Shown: one piece after another, positions 42,673 to 51,733 of the stretch
Layout of the letters: every line of letters begins with the position of its first letter
How positions within the stretch are numbered: the first letter of the stretch is position 1
Assembly: GCF_019599265.1 (NCBI RefSeq)
Contig: NZ_JAHZTC010000013.1
Span: 82,723 to 146,722 of the forward strand
DNA length: 64,000 nt
Direction: 5' to 3'
DNA from: Pontibacter sp. HSC-14F20
GTDB taxonomy: Bacteria > Bacteroidota > Bacteroidia > Cytophagales > Hymenobacteraceae
Translations under genes and position numbers: made by a program
Notes under the pieces: generated by a model
The model's database searches: none
Told to the model about the DNA's origin: nothing
The model's input: only the letters and a program-made list of their open reading frames with translations

Positions 42673-43560
42673 ATGCAGGGAAAACGATTTTACAAAGGAC
42701 TTTACGGCACCAACACCATCGAATTTGCGAAAGGGCTGATTCATGTGTATCCTTTTGGGGAAATCGGGAAACAGCACCTTGGACAGGTAAAACTGCATGT
42801 GCACAATAATTTTCTGCAGGTTTTTCTCGTGCAGGATGGCCAGACTGAGTTTCACTATGGAACGGAAAAAGTGCTCGTGCAAGCCCCTGCTTTTATCGTT
42901 GTTCCAAAAAACATGGAGCACGGTTTTGTGCATCAGACAGATGTTTCCGGCTGGATCATCAACCTGGCTGACACGGTGCTGGAGCATATGTTGCAACGCG
43001 AAGCCGACGTGATCTTTGGCATGGAGGAAATCCATATTGTGTCTGTTACTGCAGAAGTGCCGGCTACTACCGAAGTATTCGGCATCATGCAAAAGTGCGT
43101 AGATGAATTCAACGGCCAGTTTCCCGGGCGGCTCTTAATGCTGCAGTACCTCGTCGGGCAGATGCTGGTGCAACTCTACCGCATTTCGCTGGGTGGCAAG
43201 CAAGCATTTTTTTCGTCTTCCAACATCAGCAAGGTATACTTTCGGCGGTTTCAGCAACTCATACGGGTAGAGGACTCCTACAAAAAGAGTGTCGAAGCGT
43301 ACGCCCGCGACCTGTTTATCTCCACCGGCCACCTGAGCCGGATTTGCAGAAGTATTGCCGGTCAATCACCCAAAGACATCCTGATAGATTATTTCATCAC
43401 CAAAGCCCAGCTGGCGCTCTCGGATGTAGACAGCAACATTTCCGATATCTCCTACACACTCGGTTTTGACGATCCCGCCTATTTTGCCCGACTTTTCAAA
43501 AAGAAAACCGGCCAAACCCCGCTCGAATTCCGCAAAATGATTGGCGTGAAGAAGCGCTAA
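42673..43560 (+). CDS. AraC-family regulator, probable activator of the catechol operon
   Basis: A 295-residue regulator. The N-terminal half (1-170) looks like a cupin sensing domain (KLHVHNNFLQVFLVQDGQTE, FIVVPKNMEHGFVH). The C-terminal AraC domain (about 195-295) has two HTH units, with ARDLFISTGHLSRICR in the first and DISYTLGFDDPAYFARLFKK in the second. It lies 146 bases upstream of catB on the same strand and probably controls the operon through the inverted repeats at 43619-43696. It may respond to catechol or muconate; that is inference. Confidence 0.88.
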   Translation: MQGKRFYKGLYGTNTIEFAKGLIHVYPFGEIGKQHLGQVKLHVHNNFLQVFLVQDGQTEFHYGTEKVLVQAPAFIVVPKNMEHGFVHQTDVSGWIINLADTVLEHMLQREADVIFGMEEIHIVSVTAEVPATTEVFGIMQKCVDEFNGQFPGRLLMLQYLVGQMLVQLYRISLGGKQAFFSSSNISKVYFRRFQQLIRVEDSYKKSVEAYARDLFISTGHLSRICRSIAGQSPKDILIDYFITKAQLALSDVDSNISDISYTLGFDDPAYFARLFKKKTGQTPLEFRKMIGVKKR

Positions 43561-43618
43561 GCCCCATCTGTTCGATTTGTCTTGTTTATAGCGCATTAGT
43601 CCTATCCGCGCGGCCTGG

Positions 43619-43696
43619 GTACGAGTACATTTGTATTGCTTAGTGAGTGGTTACTTGCCGAAGTAAGTACACGCTTATTTTAAGGTATACTCGTAC
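43619..43696 (+). promoter_or_regulatory. catB promoter region with two inverted repeats
   Basis: TACATTTG (43626-43633) fits the Bacteroidota -7 box. A 9-bp perfect inverted repeat, GTACGAGTA (43619-43627) and TACTCGTAC (43688-43696), brackets the region. A second repeat, TTACTT-GCCG-AAGTAA, lies at 43651-43666. All sit within 90 bases of the catB ATG, where a regulator of the catechol genes would bind. A TTTG -33 box at proper spacing is not evident. Confidence 0.45.
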
Positions 43697-43706
43697 ACTT
43701 AACTAA

Positions 43707-44828
43707 ATGAAAGACATACAGATAGAACGCATCGAGTCCGTCATCGTGGACTTGCCAACCATCCGCCCGCACCACTTGTCGATGGCCGTGATGCGCAACC
43801 AGGCCATGGTAATCGTGCGCCTGTTTTGCAGCGACGGCATCGAAGGTATAGGCGAGGCAACCACGATCGGCGGCCTGAGCTATGGGGATGAGTCGCCGGA
43901 AGGTATGAAGCTGACGCTGGACACCTACATTGCCCCCTTGCTACAAGGAAATTCAGCCCTGAGCATCAATGCCATTATGGCCCTGCTGGACTACAACATC
44001 AAAGGAAACAACTTTGTGAAGTCTGCTATTGAAACCGCGCTCCTGGACGCCCAAGGCAAACGACTCGGCGTTTCGGTAGCCACTTTGTTGGGCGGCGCTG
44101 TAACCAATACCCTGCCCGTGCTCTGGACGCTGGCCAGCGGCGATACCGAAAAGGATATAGAGGAGGCCCATGCGCTGTTGGAAGACGGGCGACACAACAC
44201 GTTCAAGCTCAAAATCGGGCGCCACGACTGGAAAACTGATGTTCGTCATGTGAGTGCGATCAAACAAGCGGTGGGTCCGGATGTGAAAGTGACTGTCGAC
44301 ATCAACCAGGCCTGGACGGAAAGTGTCGCCAAACAAGGTATAGCGCTCCTGCAGGAGGTAGGCATCGATTTGATCGAGCAGCCCATTATTAAAATCAATT
44401 TCGACGGACTCGCCCGCCTGACACAATACTTTAAGGTGCCGATTATGGCCGACGAAGCAGCAGGCACGGTGTCTGATGCTTTTAAACTTGCCAAGATCGG
44501 CGGAGGTAGTGTCTTTGCCTTGAAAATCTCAAAAGCCGGTGGCCTCATCAACATCCAGAAACAGGCAGCTATTGCTCAGTCAGCAGGTATAAGCCTGTAT
44601 GGCGGCACTATGCTGGAAGGTACGGTGGGCACGGTGGCTTCGGCGCAGGTTTTCAGCACACTGCCGCATCTCGACTGGGGCACCGAACTCTTCGGTCCGC
44701 TGCTGCTCACCGAAGATATTGTTAAAACCAGAGTGACTTACCGCAACACCATCATGGAAATTCCCCAGGGCCCGGGGCTAGGTATAGAACTGGATATGAA
44801 TCAGGTAGAAAAATTCAAAAGAAAATAA
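43707..44828 (+). CDS. catB: Muconate cycloisomerase
   Basis: A 373-residue enolase-superfamily enzyme that lactonises cis,cis-muconate to muconolactone in the catechol branch of the beta-ketoadipate pathway. The catalytic residues are all present at the same numbering as the classical Pseudomonas enzyme: K167 and K169 (FKLKIG), metal ligands D198, E224 and D249, and K273 (ALKISKAGG). First enzyme gene of an operon ordered catB, catC, catA, lactonase, CoA-transferase, thiolase. It is 3 bases from catC. Confidence 0.96.
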   Translation: MKDIQIERIESVIVDLPTIRPHHLSMAVMRNQAMVIVRLFCSDGIEGIGEATTIGGLSYGDESPEGMKLTLDTYIAPLLQGNSALSINAIMALLDYNIKGNNFVKSAIETALLDAQGKRLGVSVATLLGGAVTNTLPVLWTLASGDTEKDIEEAHALLEDGRHNTFKLKIGRHDWKTDVRHVSAIKQAVGPDVKVTVDINQAWTESVAKQGIALLQEVGIDLIEQPIIKINFDGLARLTQYFKVPIMADEAAGTVSDAFKLAKIGGGSVFALKISKAGGLINIQKQAAIAQSAGISLYGGTMLEGTVGTVASAQVFSTLPHLDWGTELFGPLLLTEDIVKTRVTYRNTIMEIPQGPGLGIELDMNQVEKFKRK

Positions 44829-44831
44829 GCT

Positions 44832-45128
44832 ATGCTATTTCACGTGCACATGATAGTGAACATCCCGCTGGATTTAGATAAAGTCTATGTAGAGGATTTA
44901 AAGGCAAAAGAGAAAGCGCTCGCGCAGGATCTGCAGCGGCAGGGCAAATGGACCCACATCTGGCGTATTGCCGGACAGTATGCCAACATCAGCATTTTTA
45001 ATGTGGCCAGCGCCGGTGAACTGCACGACATCCTAATGTCGCTCCCGCTATACCCGTTCATGCAGGTGGAAGTAACGGCCCTCTGCCAGCACTACTCTTC
45101 TGTCAAAAACGAGGAGGAAGCCCACTAA
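44832..45128 (+). CDS. catC: Muconolactone delta-isomerase
   Basis: A 98-residue cytosolic enzyme that moves the double bond of muconolactone to give 3-oxoadipate enol-lactone. The start MLFHVHMIVNIPLDL, the charged helix LKAKEKALAQDLQ, the strand WTHIWRIAGQYANISIFNV and the LPLYPFMQVEVTAL ending match the compact decameric CatC family at its normal length. It is sandwiched between catB and catA. Confidence 0.95.
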   Translation: MLFHVHMIVNIPLDLDKVYVEDLKAKEKALAQDLQRQGKWTHIWRIAGQYANISIFNVASAGELHDILMSLPLYPFMQVEVTALCQHYSSVKNEEEAH

Positions 45129-45184
45129 AAACCCGCCTTATACCTTAAAAAGCAAATCAACCTAAACCTTAGCATAAACTAACC

Positions 45185-46102
45185 ATGGAAAGACATCAAA
45201 TAGACGCTGTTGTTGAGAAAATCAAATCAACAGAAGCACCCGGACAAGGCACAGAACGCATCAAAGAGATTGTAAACCGCCTCACCACCGACCTTTTTTA
45301 CGCTATCGAAGACCTGGACATTCAGCCGGAAGAGATCTGGAAGGCAGTAGATTGGCTGACCACCACCGGCCGGAACAACGAATGGGGTTTGGTCGTAGCC
45401 GGTATCGGGCTGGAGCATTTCCTGGACCTGCGTATGGACGAAGCCGAAGCCAAAGCAGGTATAACAGGCGGCACCCCAAGAACAATCGAAGGTCCGCTGT
45501 ACGTACCCGGTTCACCGGAATCAGTAGGCTATGCCGAGCTCGAAACAGAGGCAGAAGTAGGGGGCGAGCGACTCTATATGCAAGGCCAGGTGCGCGATGA
45601 AAGCGGAAATCCGGTGCCGAATGCTAAAGTGGAGGTATGGCATTGCAACCTGAGAGGTATGTATTCTATATTCGACTCATCGCAGCCGCCATTCAACCTG
45701 CGCCGCGCCATCATCACCGACGAAAGTGGCAGGTATAAGTTCAAGAGCATCATGCCGGTCGGCTACAGTTGTCCTCCGGGCGGCGCGACTGACCAGCTGC
45801 TCAAAGCGATTGGCCGCCACGGTAGCCGTCCTGCCCACATCCACTTTTTTGTGACAGCGCCAGGGCATCGCAAACTCACCACGCAAATCAATATTGAAGG
45901 CGATCCGCTGATCTGGGATGACTTTGCCTTTGCTTCACGCGAAGAACTGGTGCCGCACATCACACGCTATTCTGCTGCCGAAGCGAAAGAGAAATTCAAC
46001 ATCGAAGAGCCTTTTGCTTCCATTGATTTTGATTTTGAGGTACACAAAGAGCGCGAAGGAATATTTGCGGCAGAGATTGAACGCACCCACGGACCACGCT
46101 AA
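45185..46102 (+). CDS. catA: Catechol 1,2-dioxygenase (intradiol)
   Basis: A 305-residue non-heme Fe(III) dioxygenase that opens catechol to cis,cis-muconate. The four iron ligands are visible: Y160 (GMYS), Y194 (VGYSCPPG), H218 and H220 (RPAHIHFF). An N-terminal helical dimerisation domain (1-100) and GPLYVPGSPE near 105 are typical of catechol rather than protocatechuate enzymes. It follows catC by 56 bases; the next ATG is 19 bases after its stop. Chlorocatechol specificity cannot be excluded. Confidence 0.95.
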   Translation: MERHQIDAVVEKIKSTEAPGQGTERIKEIVNRLTTDLFYAIEDLDIQPEEIWKAVDWLTTTGRNNEWGLVVAGIGLEHFLDLRMDEAEAKAGITGGTPRTIEGPLYVPGSPESVGYAELETEAEVGGERLYMQGQVRDESGNPVPNAKVEVWHCNLRGMYSIFDSSQPPFNLRRAIITDESGRYKFKSIMPVGYSCPPGGATDQLLKAIGRHGSRPAHIHFFVTAPGHRKLTTQINIEGDPLIWDDFAFASREELVPHITRYSAAEAKEKFNIEEPFASIDFDFEVHKEREGIFAAEIERTHGPR

Positions 46103-46121
46103 AAACCTAAGCCCGAACCAG

Positions 46122-46931
46122 ATGCCTACTTTAAAAATTGCCGGAAACGACTGCTTCTATACCTATGAAAACCTGGGGCACGATAATACCATCGTTTTCT
46201 CCAACTCGCTGGGTACCGACCTGACCATGTGGGATAAAGTTGTGCATATCCTGCGGAAGCACCTCAATATTCTACGCTACGATACCCGCGGACACGGCCA
46301 GAGTTCTATCAGTGCTGATACAGTCACAGTAGCGGAATTGGGCCAGGATGTTATCGGCTTGCTGGACCATCTAGGTATAGGTAAGGTATACTTCTGCGGT
46401 TTGTCGATGGGCGGTCTGATTGGGCAGTGGTTAGGTATAAATCATCCGGATCGGTTCAAGAAAATCATCATTGCCAACACGGCTGCGAAGATTGGAACGG
46501 CCGAAGGCTGGAACACGCGCATCGCACAGGTGAAAGAACGCGGATTGCAAAGTTTACTCGATGGTACGGCTCAACGCTGGTTTACGCCAGCCTTCAGGCA
46601 GGCGCATCCGGATGTAGTTCGTGATGTGCTGGAAAAATTCGGCCATACCGCCCTGCAGGGCTACATCGCCAACTGCACCGCCGTGCGCGACGCGGATTTC
46701 CGGAAAGAGCTGTCGAAACTGAAAGTGCCAACGCTGGTGATTAGTGGCACCATCGACGAAGTGACCACACCCGTAGATGGCGAATTTCTGGCGGCCGGCA
46801 TTCCGCGCTCCCGGCATGTGCAATTAGAGGCCAATCACCTTTCCAGCGTAGAATTGCCAGCTGAGTTTGCCAAAAACGTGCTGTACGCCGTCAAGAACGA
46901 AGGCGACTTTTATTTAAGAATTTACCAATGA
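46122..46931 (+). CDS. pcaD: 3-oxoadipate enol-lactonase
   Basis: A 269-residue alpha/beta hydrolase that opens 3-oxoadipate enol-lactone to 3-oxoadipate. It shows FSNSLGTDLTMWDK near 27, the nucleophile elbow GLSMGG with S95, and a late His in EANHLSSVE near 245. ATG 46122 (MPTLKIAG) is chosen, as a longer frame would run back through catA in another register without resembling a hydrolase. The position after catA and before the CoA-transferase supports the assignment. Confidence 0.92.
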   Translation: MPTLKIAGNDCFYTYENLGHDNTIVFSNSLGTDLTMWDKVVHILRKHLNILRYDTRGHGQSSISADTVTVAELGQDVIGLLDHLGIGKVYFCGLSMGGLIGQWLGINHPDRFKKIIIANTAAKIGTAEGWNTRIAQVKERGLQSLLDGTAQRWFTPAFRQAHPDVVRDVLEKFGHTALQGYIANCTAVRDADFRKELSKLKVPTLVISGTIDEVTTPVDGEFLAAGIPRSRHVQLEANHLSSVELPAEFAKNVLYAVKNEGDFYLRIYQ

Positions 46932-46937
46932 TACAAT

Positions 46938-48290
46938 ATGAAATCGGTACCACAGATTAGCCTTGAAGAAGCGGTTGCTTTGGTTAAGGACGGGGATATA
47001 TTGCTGCAGGGCGGCTTCGGGATGACGGGTAATCCGGTGCACCTGATGCACGCACTGGCCGAAACCGGAACAAAAGACTTGACTTTCATTGGCAACAATG
47101 TTGGCGAGGCAGGTATAGGCGGTGGCAAATTGCTGCGTAACGGGCAAATCAAGAAGATGATCGGCTCTTTCTTTACCAGTAATCCGGAAGCGGTGAAAGC
47201 GGCACAGGATGGTCAGGTAGAATACGAATTACTGCCGCAAGGCACACTGGCCGAAGCCATTCGCGCTGGCGGCGCAGGTATAGGCGGTTTCTATACGCCA
47301 ACCTCGGCCGGTACCGAACTGGCAAAAGGCCGGGAAACAAAAGTGATACAGGGTAAAGAACAGGTATACGTGGAGGGTATCCGGGGTAATGTGGCCTTTG
47401 TGCGTGCCTGGAAAGCCGATATGGCCGGTAACCTGAGCTACCGCATGACAGAGCAGAACTTTAACCGTGCCATGGCAACTGCGGCCGATATCGTGATAGC
47501 GGAAGTGGAAGAAATTGTGCCGGTAGGCGAGATTGCGCCAGAGCATGTGCACACACCGGGCTCTTATGTAAATTACCTTGTACAGGCAACGTTGACCACA
47601 GAAGACCTGGGTTCCTCGGCCTCAGTCTCATCTTCGCGGAAGGTAAGCGAGACACGCATGAACATGGCCAAACGCGCCTTGCAGGAACTCAAAAAAGGGG
47701 ACGTGGTGAACTTAGGTATAGGTATACCTACTTTGGTGGCCGATTTGATAACACCGGAAGACGGGATTGTGATGCACACCGAAAATGGCATGCTGGGCGT
47801 TGGTCCGTCGCCAAAAGATGGTGGTGGCGCGATGGATTACCCGGTGAATGCGGGAAAAATTCCGGTTACGGCGCTTCCGGGCTCCAGTTACTTCGACAGT
47901 GCCGATTCCTTTGCCATGATTCGTGGCAAACACGTGGACATTGCCGTGATGGGTGGTCTGGAAGTAGACGAACAGGCCAATCTGGCGAACTGGGCTGTGC
48001 CAGGTCAGCCTTTACTGGGCGTAGGTGGTGCCATGGACCTGGCATCAGGTGCCAAAACGCTCATCATTACAATGACCCACACAAACAAAGACGGCTCGGC
48101 AAAAGTTGTTCCGACCTGTGCTTTGCCACTAACTGCCCTGAAAGCGGTGGATATGATCATCACAGACCTGGCAGTGTTCCGGTTTATCGACGGGCAACTG
48201 ACATTGACAGAGCTGATGCCGGGGGCGACTTTGGAAGAGGTGCGGGCAAAGACAACCGCAAAATTCAAAGAAGCGCTTACAGCAAAATAG
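46938..48290 (+). CDS. 3-oxoacid (3-oxoadipate) CoA-transferase, fused A and B subunits
   Basis: A 450-residue class I CoA-transferase in which the subunits usually encoded by pcaI and pcaJ are joined. The A part (1-225) shows [16 protein letters not shown] near 29 and a glycine-rich [17 protein letters not shown] near 112. The B part (235-450) shows [13 protein letters not shown] near 255 and the catalytic Glu E282 in TENGMLG. It should activate 3-oxoadipate with succinyl-CoA. The fused form recalls eukaryotic SCOT. It starts 6 bases after the lactonase. A broader 3-oxoacid specificity is possible. Confidence 0.93.
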   Translation: MKSVPQISLEEAVALVKDGDILLQGGFGMTGNPVHLMHALAETGTKDLTFIGNNVGEAGIGGGKLLRNGQIKKMIGSFFTSNPEAVKAAQDGQVEYELLPQGTLAEAIRAGGAGIGGFYTPTSAGTELAKGRETKVIQGKEQVYVEGIRGNVAFVRAWKADMAGNLSYRMTEQNFNRAMATAADIVIAEVEEIVPVGEIAPEHVHTPGSYVNYLVQATLTTEDLGSSASVSSSRKVSETRMNMAKRALQELKKGDVVNLGIGIPTLVADLITPEDGIVMHTENGMLGVGPSPKDGGGAMDYPVNAGKIPVTALPGSSYFDSADSFAMIRGKHVDIAVMGGLEVDEQANLANWAVPGQPLLGVGGAMDLASGAKTLIITMTHTNKDGSAKVVPTCALPLTALKAVDMIITDLAVFRFIDGQLTLTELMPGATLEEVRAKTTAKFKEALTAK

Positions 48291-48358
48291 CTACTTCCGC
48301 GACTCGATTTACCTGACGAAGCTGAGAAGAAAGAAAATAAGTAAAACTTACTAAAGTC

Positions 48359-49567
48359 ATGAGCAAAGAAGCCTATATCATAGATGGGATCAGAACGCCA
48401 ATCGGGAACCTAGGCGGGGCACTTTCGCCTGTCCGTACCGATGACCTGGCGGCGCTGGTCATTAAAGAGTTGATTTCCCGAAATCCAGGTATACCGAAAA
48501 ACGCTGTGGATGATGTGATACTCGGTTGCCATAACCAGGCCGGCGAAGACAACCGCAATGTGGCCCGCATGGCTGGTCTGTTGGCTGGTCTGCCGGTTAC
48601 GGTGCCCGGCGAAACGGTAAACCGCTTGTGTTCTTCAGGTATGTCGGCTATTATGCATGCGGCCCGGGCTATCAGGGCAGGCGATGGTGATGTGTTTATT
48701 GCCGGTGGAGTAGAGCACATGACGCGTGGTCCGCTGGTCGTTTCCAAACCCAGCAAAGCCTTCGGCACCGATTCCCAGATGCATGATTCGAGTTTTGGCT
48801 GGCGCTTCGTCAATCCTAAAATGAAGGAAATATACGGCGTAGATCCGATGGGCATCACGGCGGAGAACCTGGCTGAGATGTACCAGATTTCCCGTGAAGA
48901 CCAGGATAAATTCTCTTATCACTCACAAATGAAGGCCACAAAAGCGCAGGAAAAAGGAATACTAGCAGAAGAGATCATACCCGTCACGATTCCACAGCGC
49001 AAAGGCGAACCGGTGGTTGTGTCGAAAGATGAATTTGTGCGGCCCAATACGACCCTGGAAACACTGGCTAAACTGAAGCCGGCTTTTAAAGCAGGGGGCA
49101 CCGTAACAGCAGGCAATGCTTCTGGCTTAAACGACGGTGCGGCCGCTACTTACGTGGTTTCCGGAGAAGCCCTGGAAAAGTATAACCTGACACCTCTGGC
49201 CCGTATTGTAAGTTCGGCGGTAGTTGGCGTAGAGCCCCGCATCATGGGCATCGGCCCTGTGCCCGCCACCGAAAAGGCCTTACAGAAAGCCGGTCTCCGA
49301 CTCGAGGACATGGACATCATTGAACTGAACGAAGCCTTTGCCGCGCAAAGCCTGGCCTGCACAAGAGCCCTGGGGCTGGCTGATGACGATGCCCGCGTAA
49401 ACGTGAATGGGGGCGCCGTTGCCCTGGGCCATCCGCTGGGTATGTCAGGGACGCGCATCGTGTATAGTGCCGCTCTTTCCCTGAAAAGACAGCAGAAGCG
49501 CTATGCGCTGGCTACCATGTGCGTTGGAGTAGGGCAGGGCTATGCGGTTATTCTGGAAAGAGTATAG
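48359..49567 (+). CDS. pcaF: 3-oxoadipyl-CoA thiolase
   Basis: A 402-residue thiolase that splits 3-oxoadipyl-CoA to acetyl-CoA and succinyl-CoA, ending the pathway. The nucleophile C91 is in [10 protein letters not shown], and the C-terminal [15 protein letters not shown] and TMCVGVGQG carry the catalytic His and second Cys. The family also includes acetyl-CoA acetyltransferases, but position as the last enzyme of a complete catechol operon makes PcaF the best call. A 68-base gap separates it from the CoA-transferase. Confidence 0.92.
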   Translation: MSKEAYIIDGIRTPIGNLGGALSPVRTDDLAALVIKELISRNPGIPKNAVDDVILGCHNQAGEDNRNVARMAGLLAGLPVTVPGETVNRLCSSGMSAIMHAARAIRAGDGDVFIAGGVEHMTRGPLVVSKPSKAFGTDSQMHDSSFGWRFVNPKMKEIYGVDPMGITAENLAEMYQISREDQDKFSYHSQMKATKAQEKGILAEEIIPVTIPQRKGEPVVVSKDEFVRPNTTLETLAKLKPAFKAGGTVTAGNASGLNDGAAATYVVSGEALEKYNLTPLARIVSSAVVGVEPRIMGIGPVPATEKALQKAGLRLEDMDIIELNEAFAAQSLACTRALGLADDDARVNVNGGAVALGHPLGMSGTRIVYSAALSLKRQQKRYALATMCVGVGQGYAVILERV

Positions 49568-49597
49568 TGCTGCTCTGCTGTTTTTTAGACTGAAGAG

Positions 49598-50131
49598 ATG
49601 AGCAAGAAAGAAGCAATACTGGATGCGGCTCTGAAGCTTTTCACGGAGAATGGGGTTCGGGCCACTTCCACCAAATCAATCGCTTCAGAAGCCAACACAT
49701 CTGAAGCGCTGATCTTTAAGCACTATGGCACAAAAGACCATTTGCTGGAGACCATCATTAAAAAAGCATACCAGACAGCCGTTTCCGAGACCAGTCTATA
49801 CCTGAAAGGCCTCTCAGAGAGCGCCTATATCAGCAGCATGATTGAGTTGCCGATACAACTCACACGCTCCAACCCTGATTTCTGGCGCATGCAGTACAAG
49901 ATCATAGCGCTCAACCCCATTTCGTCACGCTACCACGACAACTTTATGCGGCCCTGCCAGCTCAGGCTGACAGAGTGTTTCAAAGTGCTAGGGTATAGCA
50001 ACCCTGAACTGGAAGCCGAGTTGTTGCTGGTTCACATCGATGGCGTCTGGAAATACCTGGCTGCCCATCAGCCTGATATCGCTAAAGAAAAGGCGCTTGT
50101 TAAGCTGATGAAGCATAAGTATAAGTTATAA
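49598..50131 (+). CDS. TetR-family regulator
   Basis: A 177-residue regulator with a classical N-terminal HTH (about 8-50: KLFTENGVRATSTKSIASEA then LIFKHYGTKDHLL). A helical effector domain follows, with no closer subfamily recognised. It follows pcaF by 30 bases on the same strand and may close the catechol operon as an autoregulator. A local role in controlling the next genes (AraC, DUF417) is the alternative. Confidence 0.88.
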   Translation: MSKKEAILDAALKLFTENGVRATSTKSIASEANTSEALIFKHYGTKDHLLETIIKKAYQTAVSETSLYLKGLSESAYISSMIELPIQLTRSNPDFWRMQYKIIALNPISSRYHDNFMRPCQLRLTECFKVLGYSNPELEAELLLVHIDGVWKYLAAHQPDIAKEKALVKLMKHKYKL

Positions 50132-50210
50132 AGCTAACAAGTACTGGTGCTGGGAAATCCTTTGATGATGGGCTCATACCTTAATAAATTTGGTTATACC
50201 TTTGAAAGAT

Positions 50211-51041
50211 ATGGTAGCATTCCACGATTTATTTCAGTTGCAAATACTCAGTCGTACCCATTTCAGGCAACGGCAGGCAACGGAACGCTACCATATTATG
50301 CTGCTGGAAGGAGAGGGAGTGATCAGCATCGATTTTACTGAATATGCTTTTAATGGCCCGATTGCCTTGTTCACGTCCCCTTACCAGCACATTAGCCTGG
50401 AGAGCACTTCTGACTTCAGTATAAAGCAACTGGCTTTCCATGGCGATTTCTACTGCATCGAGTACCACAAAAACGAAGTGGCCTGCAACGGGCTGTTGTT
50501 CAATAACATCTACAGGCAGCCTTTCATCTACTTACCTGATGACGAGTTGGATTTCATCTTCGACAAACTCAACTGTGAGCTTGAAAAATGGGATGCCCAT
50601 TCAGAACCGATTCTCAGAACCTATCTGCAGCTGATGCTGGCTATTTCGAGTAAGATCAAAAAGCTGGATCAGCAGATATCAGCCAGCCCCATACCTCATC
50701 CGCTCGACAAGTTCAGGGAGCTACTGGAACAGAACTACCTGGAACACCGTGATACAGCATTTTACGCCACCCAAATGGCCGTGTCGGCGAATGCTTTCAC
50801 CAAAAAGATTAAAACGCATTTTGGTAAGCCTCCTTCTCAGCTAATACAGGAAAGGGTGATGCTGGAAGCCAAGAAACAATTACATCTTACCCATAAAAGC
50901 ATTAAAGAAGTTGCCGCCGCCCTGCAGTTTGATGACGAACACTACTTCAGCCGTTTTTTCAAGAAGCACGCGGGCGTGTCGCCAACCACGTTCCGGGAGA
51001 AGGTAGGTATCTCAATTGTGGCAGACCTGTCCATGGAATAG
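50211..51041 (+). CDS. AraC-family transcriptional regulator
   Basis: A 276-residue regulator starting at ATG 50211 (MVAFHDLFQL); an in-frame TTG seven codons upstream is less likely. It has an N-terminal cupin-like sensing half with IALFTSPYQHISLE, and a C-terminal AraC domain (about 180-276) with FYATQMAVSANAFTKKIKT and VAAALQFDDEHYFSRFFKK. Distinct from the catechol regulator at 42673. It is followed 48 bases later by a DUF417 gene, its likely target. Confidence 0.88.
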   Translation: MVAFHDLFQLQILSRTHFRQRQATERYHIMLLEGEGVISIDFTEYAFNGPIALFTSPYQHISLESTSDFSIKQLAFHGDFYCIEYHKNEVACNGLLFNNIYRQPFIYLPDDELDFIFDKLNCELEKWDAHSEPILRTYLQLMLAISSKIKKLDQQISASPIPHPLDKFRELLEQNYLEHRDTAFYATQMAVSANAFTKKIKTHFGKPPSQLIQERVMLEAKKQLHLTHKSIKEVAAALQFDDEHYFSRFFKKHAGVSPTTFREKVGISIVADLSME

Positions 51042-51089
51042 CAATATCTGTCCATTTACTTCTGCTGACAGAAAGGATAGTTTTGCACT

Positions 51090-51698
51090 ATGAAAGATAC
51101 ACTACAGCCTGTGCTGGAGCTGCTGGCCGGTTCACAGCGCTATTTCATTCATTTTGCAAGGATTTCCATCTTCATTGTGATGGCCTGGATAGGAGGACTA
51201 AAAGTGTTCCAGTACGAAGCTGACGGCATTGTTCCCTTTGTTGCAAACAGTCCTGTCATGAGTTTTTTCTATACCAAAGCAGCCCCTGATTACCAAAGCT
51301 ACAAAAACAAGGAAGGAGAAGTCGTGGGGCGGAACATTGCCTGGCATCAGGAAAACGGAACGTATATCTTCTCTTATGCTTTGGGCGCGGTGATCGTAGG
51401 CATTGGGTTGCTGACATTGCTGGGCATCTTCCATGCAAAGCTGGGCTTAATCGGAGGCCTGCTCACGTTTGTCATGTCGCTCGTTACACTTTCCTTTCTC
51501 ATCACCACGCCCGAGGTATACGTACCTGACCTTGGCGGGCCTGACCATGGTTTTCCCTATTTATCAGGCGCGGGTAGGCTGGTTATTAAAGATATCATTA
51601 TGATGGCCGCCGGGCTGATGGTGAGTTCGGATGCAGCCCGGGAGTTGCTGGAGGAAAAAAGGAAACAGAGCCTGCAAGTTCAGGTTTATAAGGTATAG
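51090..51698 (+). CDS. DUF417 (RclC/YkgB-like) membrane protein
   Basis: A 202-residue inner-membrane protein with about four helices (24-42, 88-108, 115-135, 162-180). Diagnostic segments are FIVMAWIGGLKVFQYEADGIVPFV, VANSPVMSFFY and GFPYLSGAGRLVIKDIIMM. The family includes RclC of the E. coli reactive-chlorine resistance operon, which is also controlled by an AraC regulator, so the AraC-DUF417 pairing here may signal an oxidant response. That is inference from arrangement. Confidence 0.85.
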   Translation: MKDTLQPVLELLAGSQRYFIHFARISIFIVMAWIGGLKVFQYEADGIVPFVANSPVMSFFYTKAAPDYQSYKNKEGEVVGRNIAWHQENGTYIFSYALGAVIVGIGLLTLLGIFHAKLGLIGGLLTFVMSLVTLSFLITTPEVYVPDLGGPDHGFPYLSGAGRLVIKDIIMMAAGLMVSSDAARELLEEKRKQSLQVQVYKV

Positions 51699-51733
51699 AA
51701 CAGCCAATTAATCGTTGGGCAGCTGCCGGTTTA

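Noticed and set aside
45918..46121. An N-terminal extension of the enol-lactonase
   Set aside because: These 68 codons run through the end of catA in another frame and do not resemble hydrolase sequence; ATG 46122 gives the normal N-terminus.
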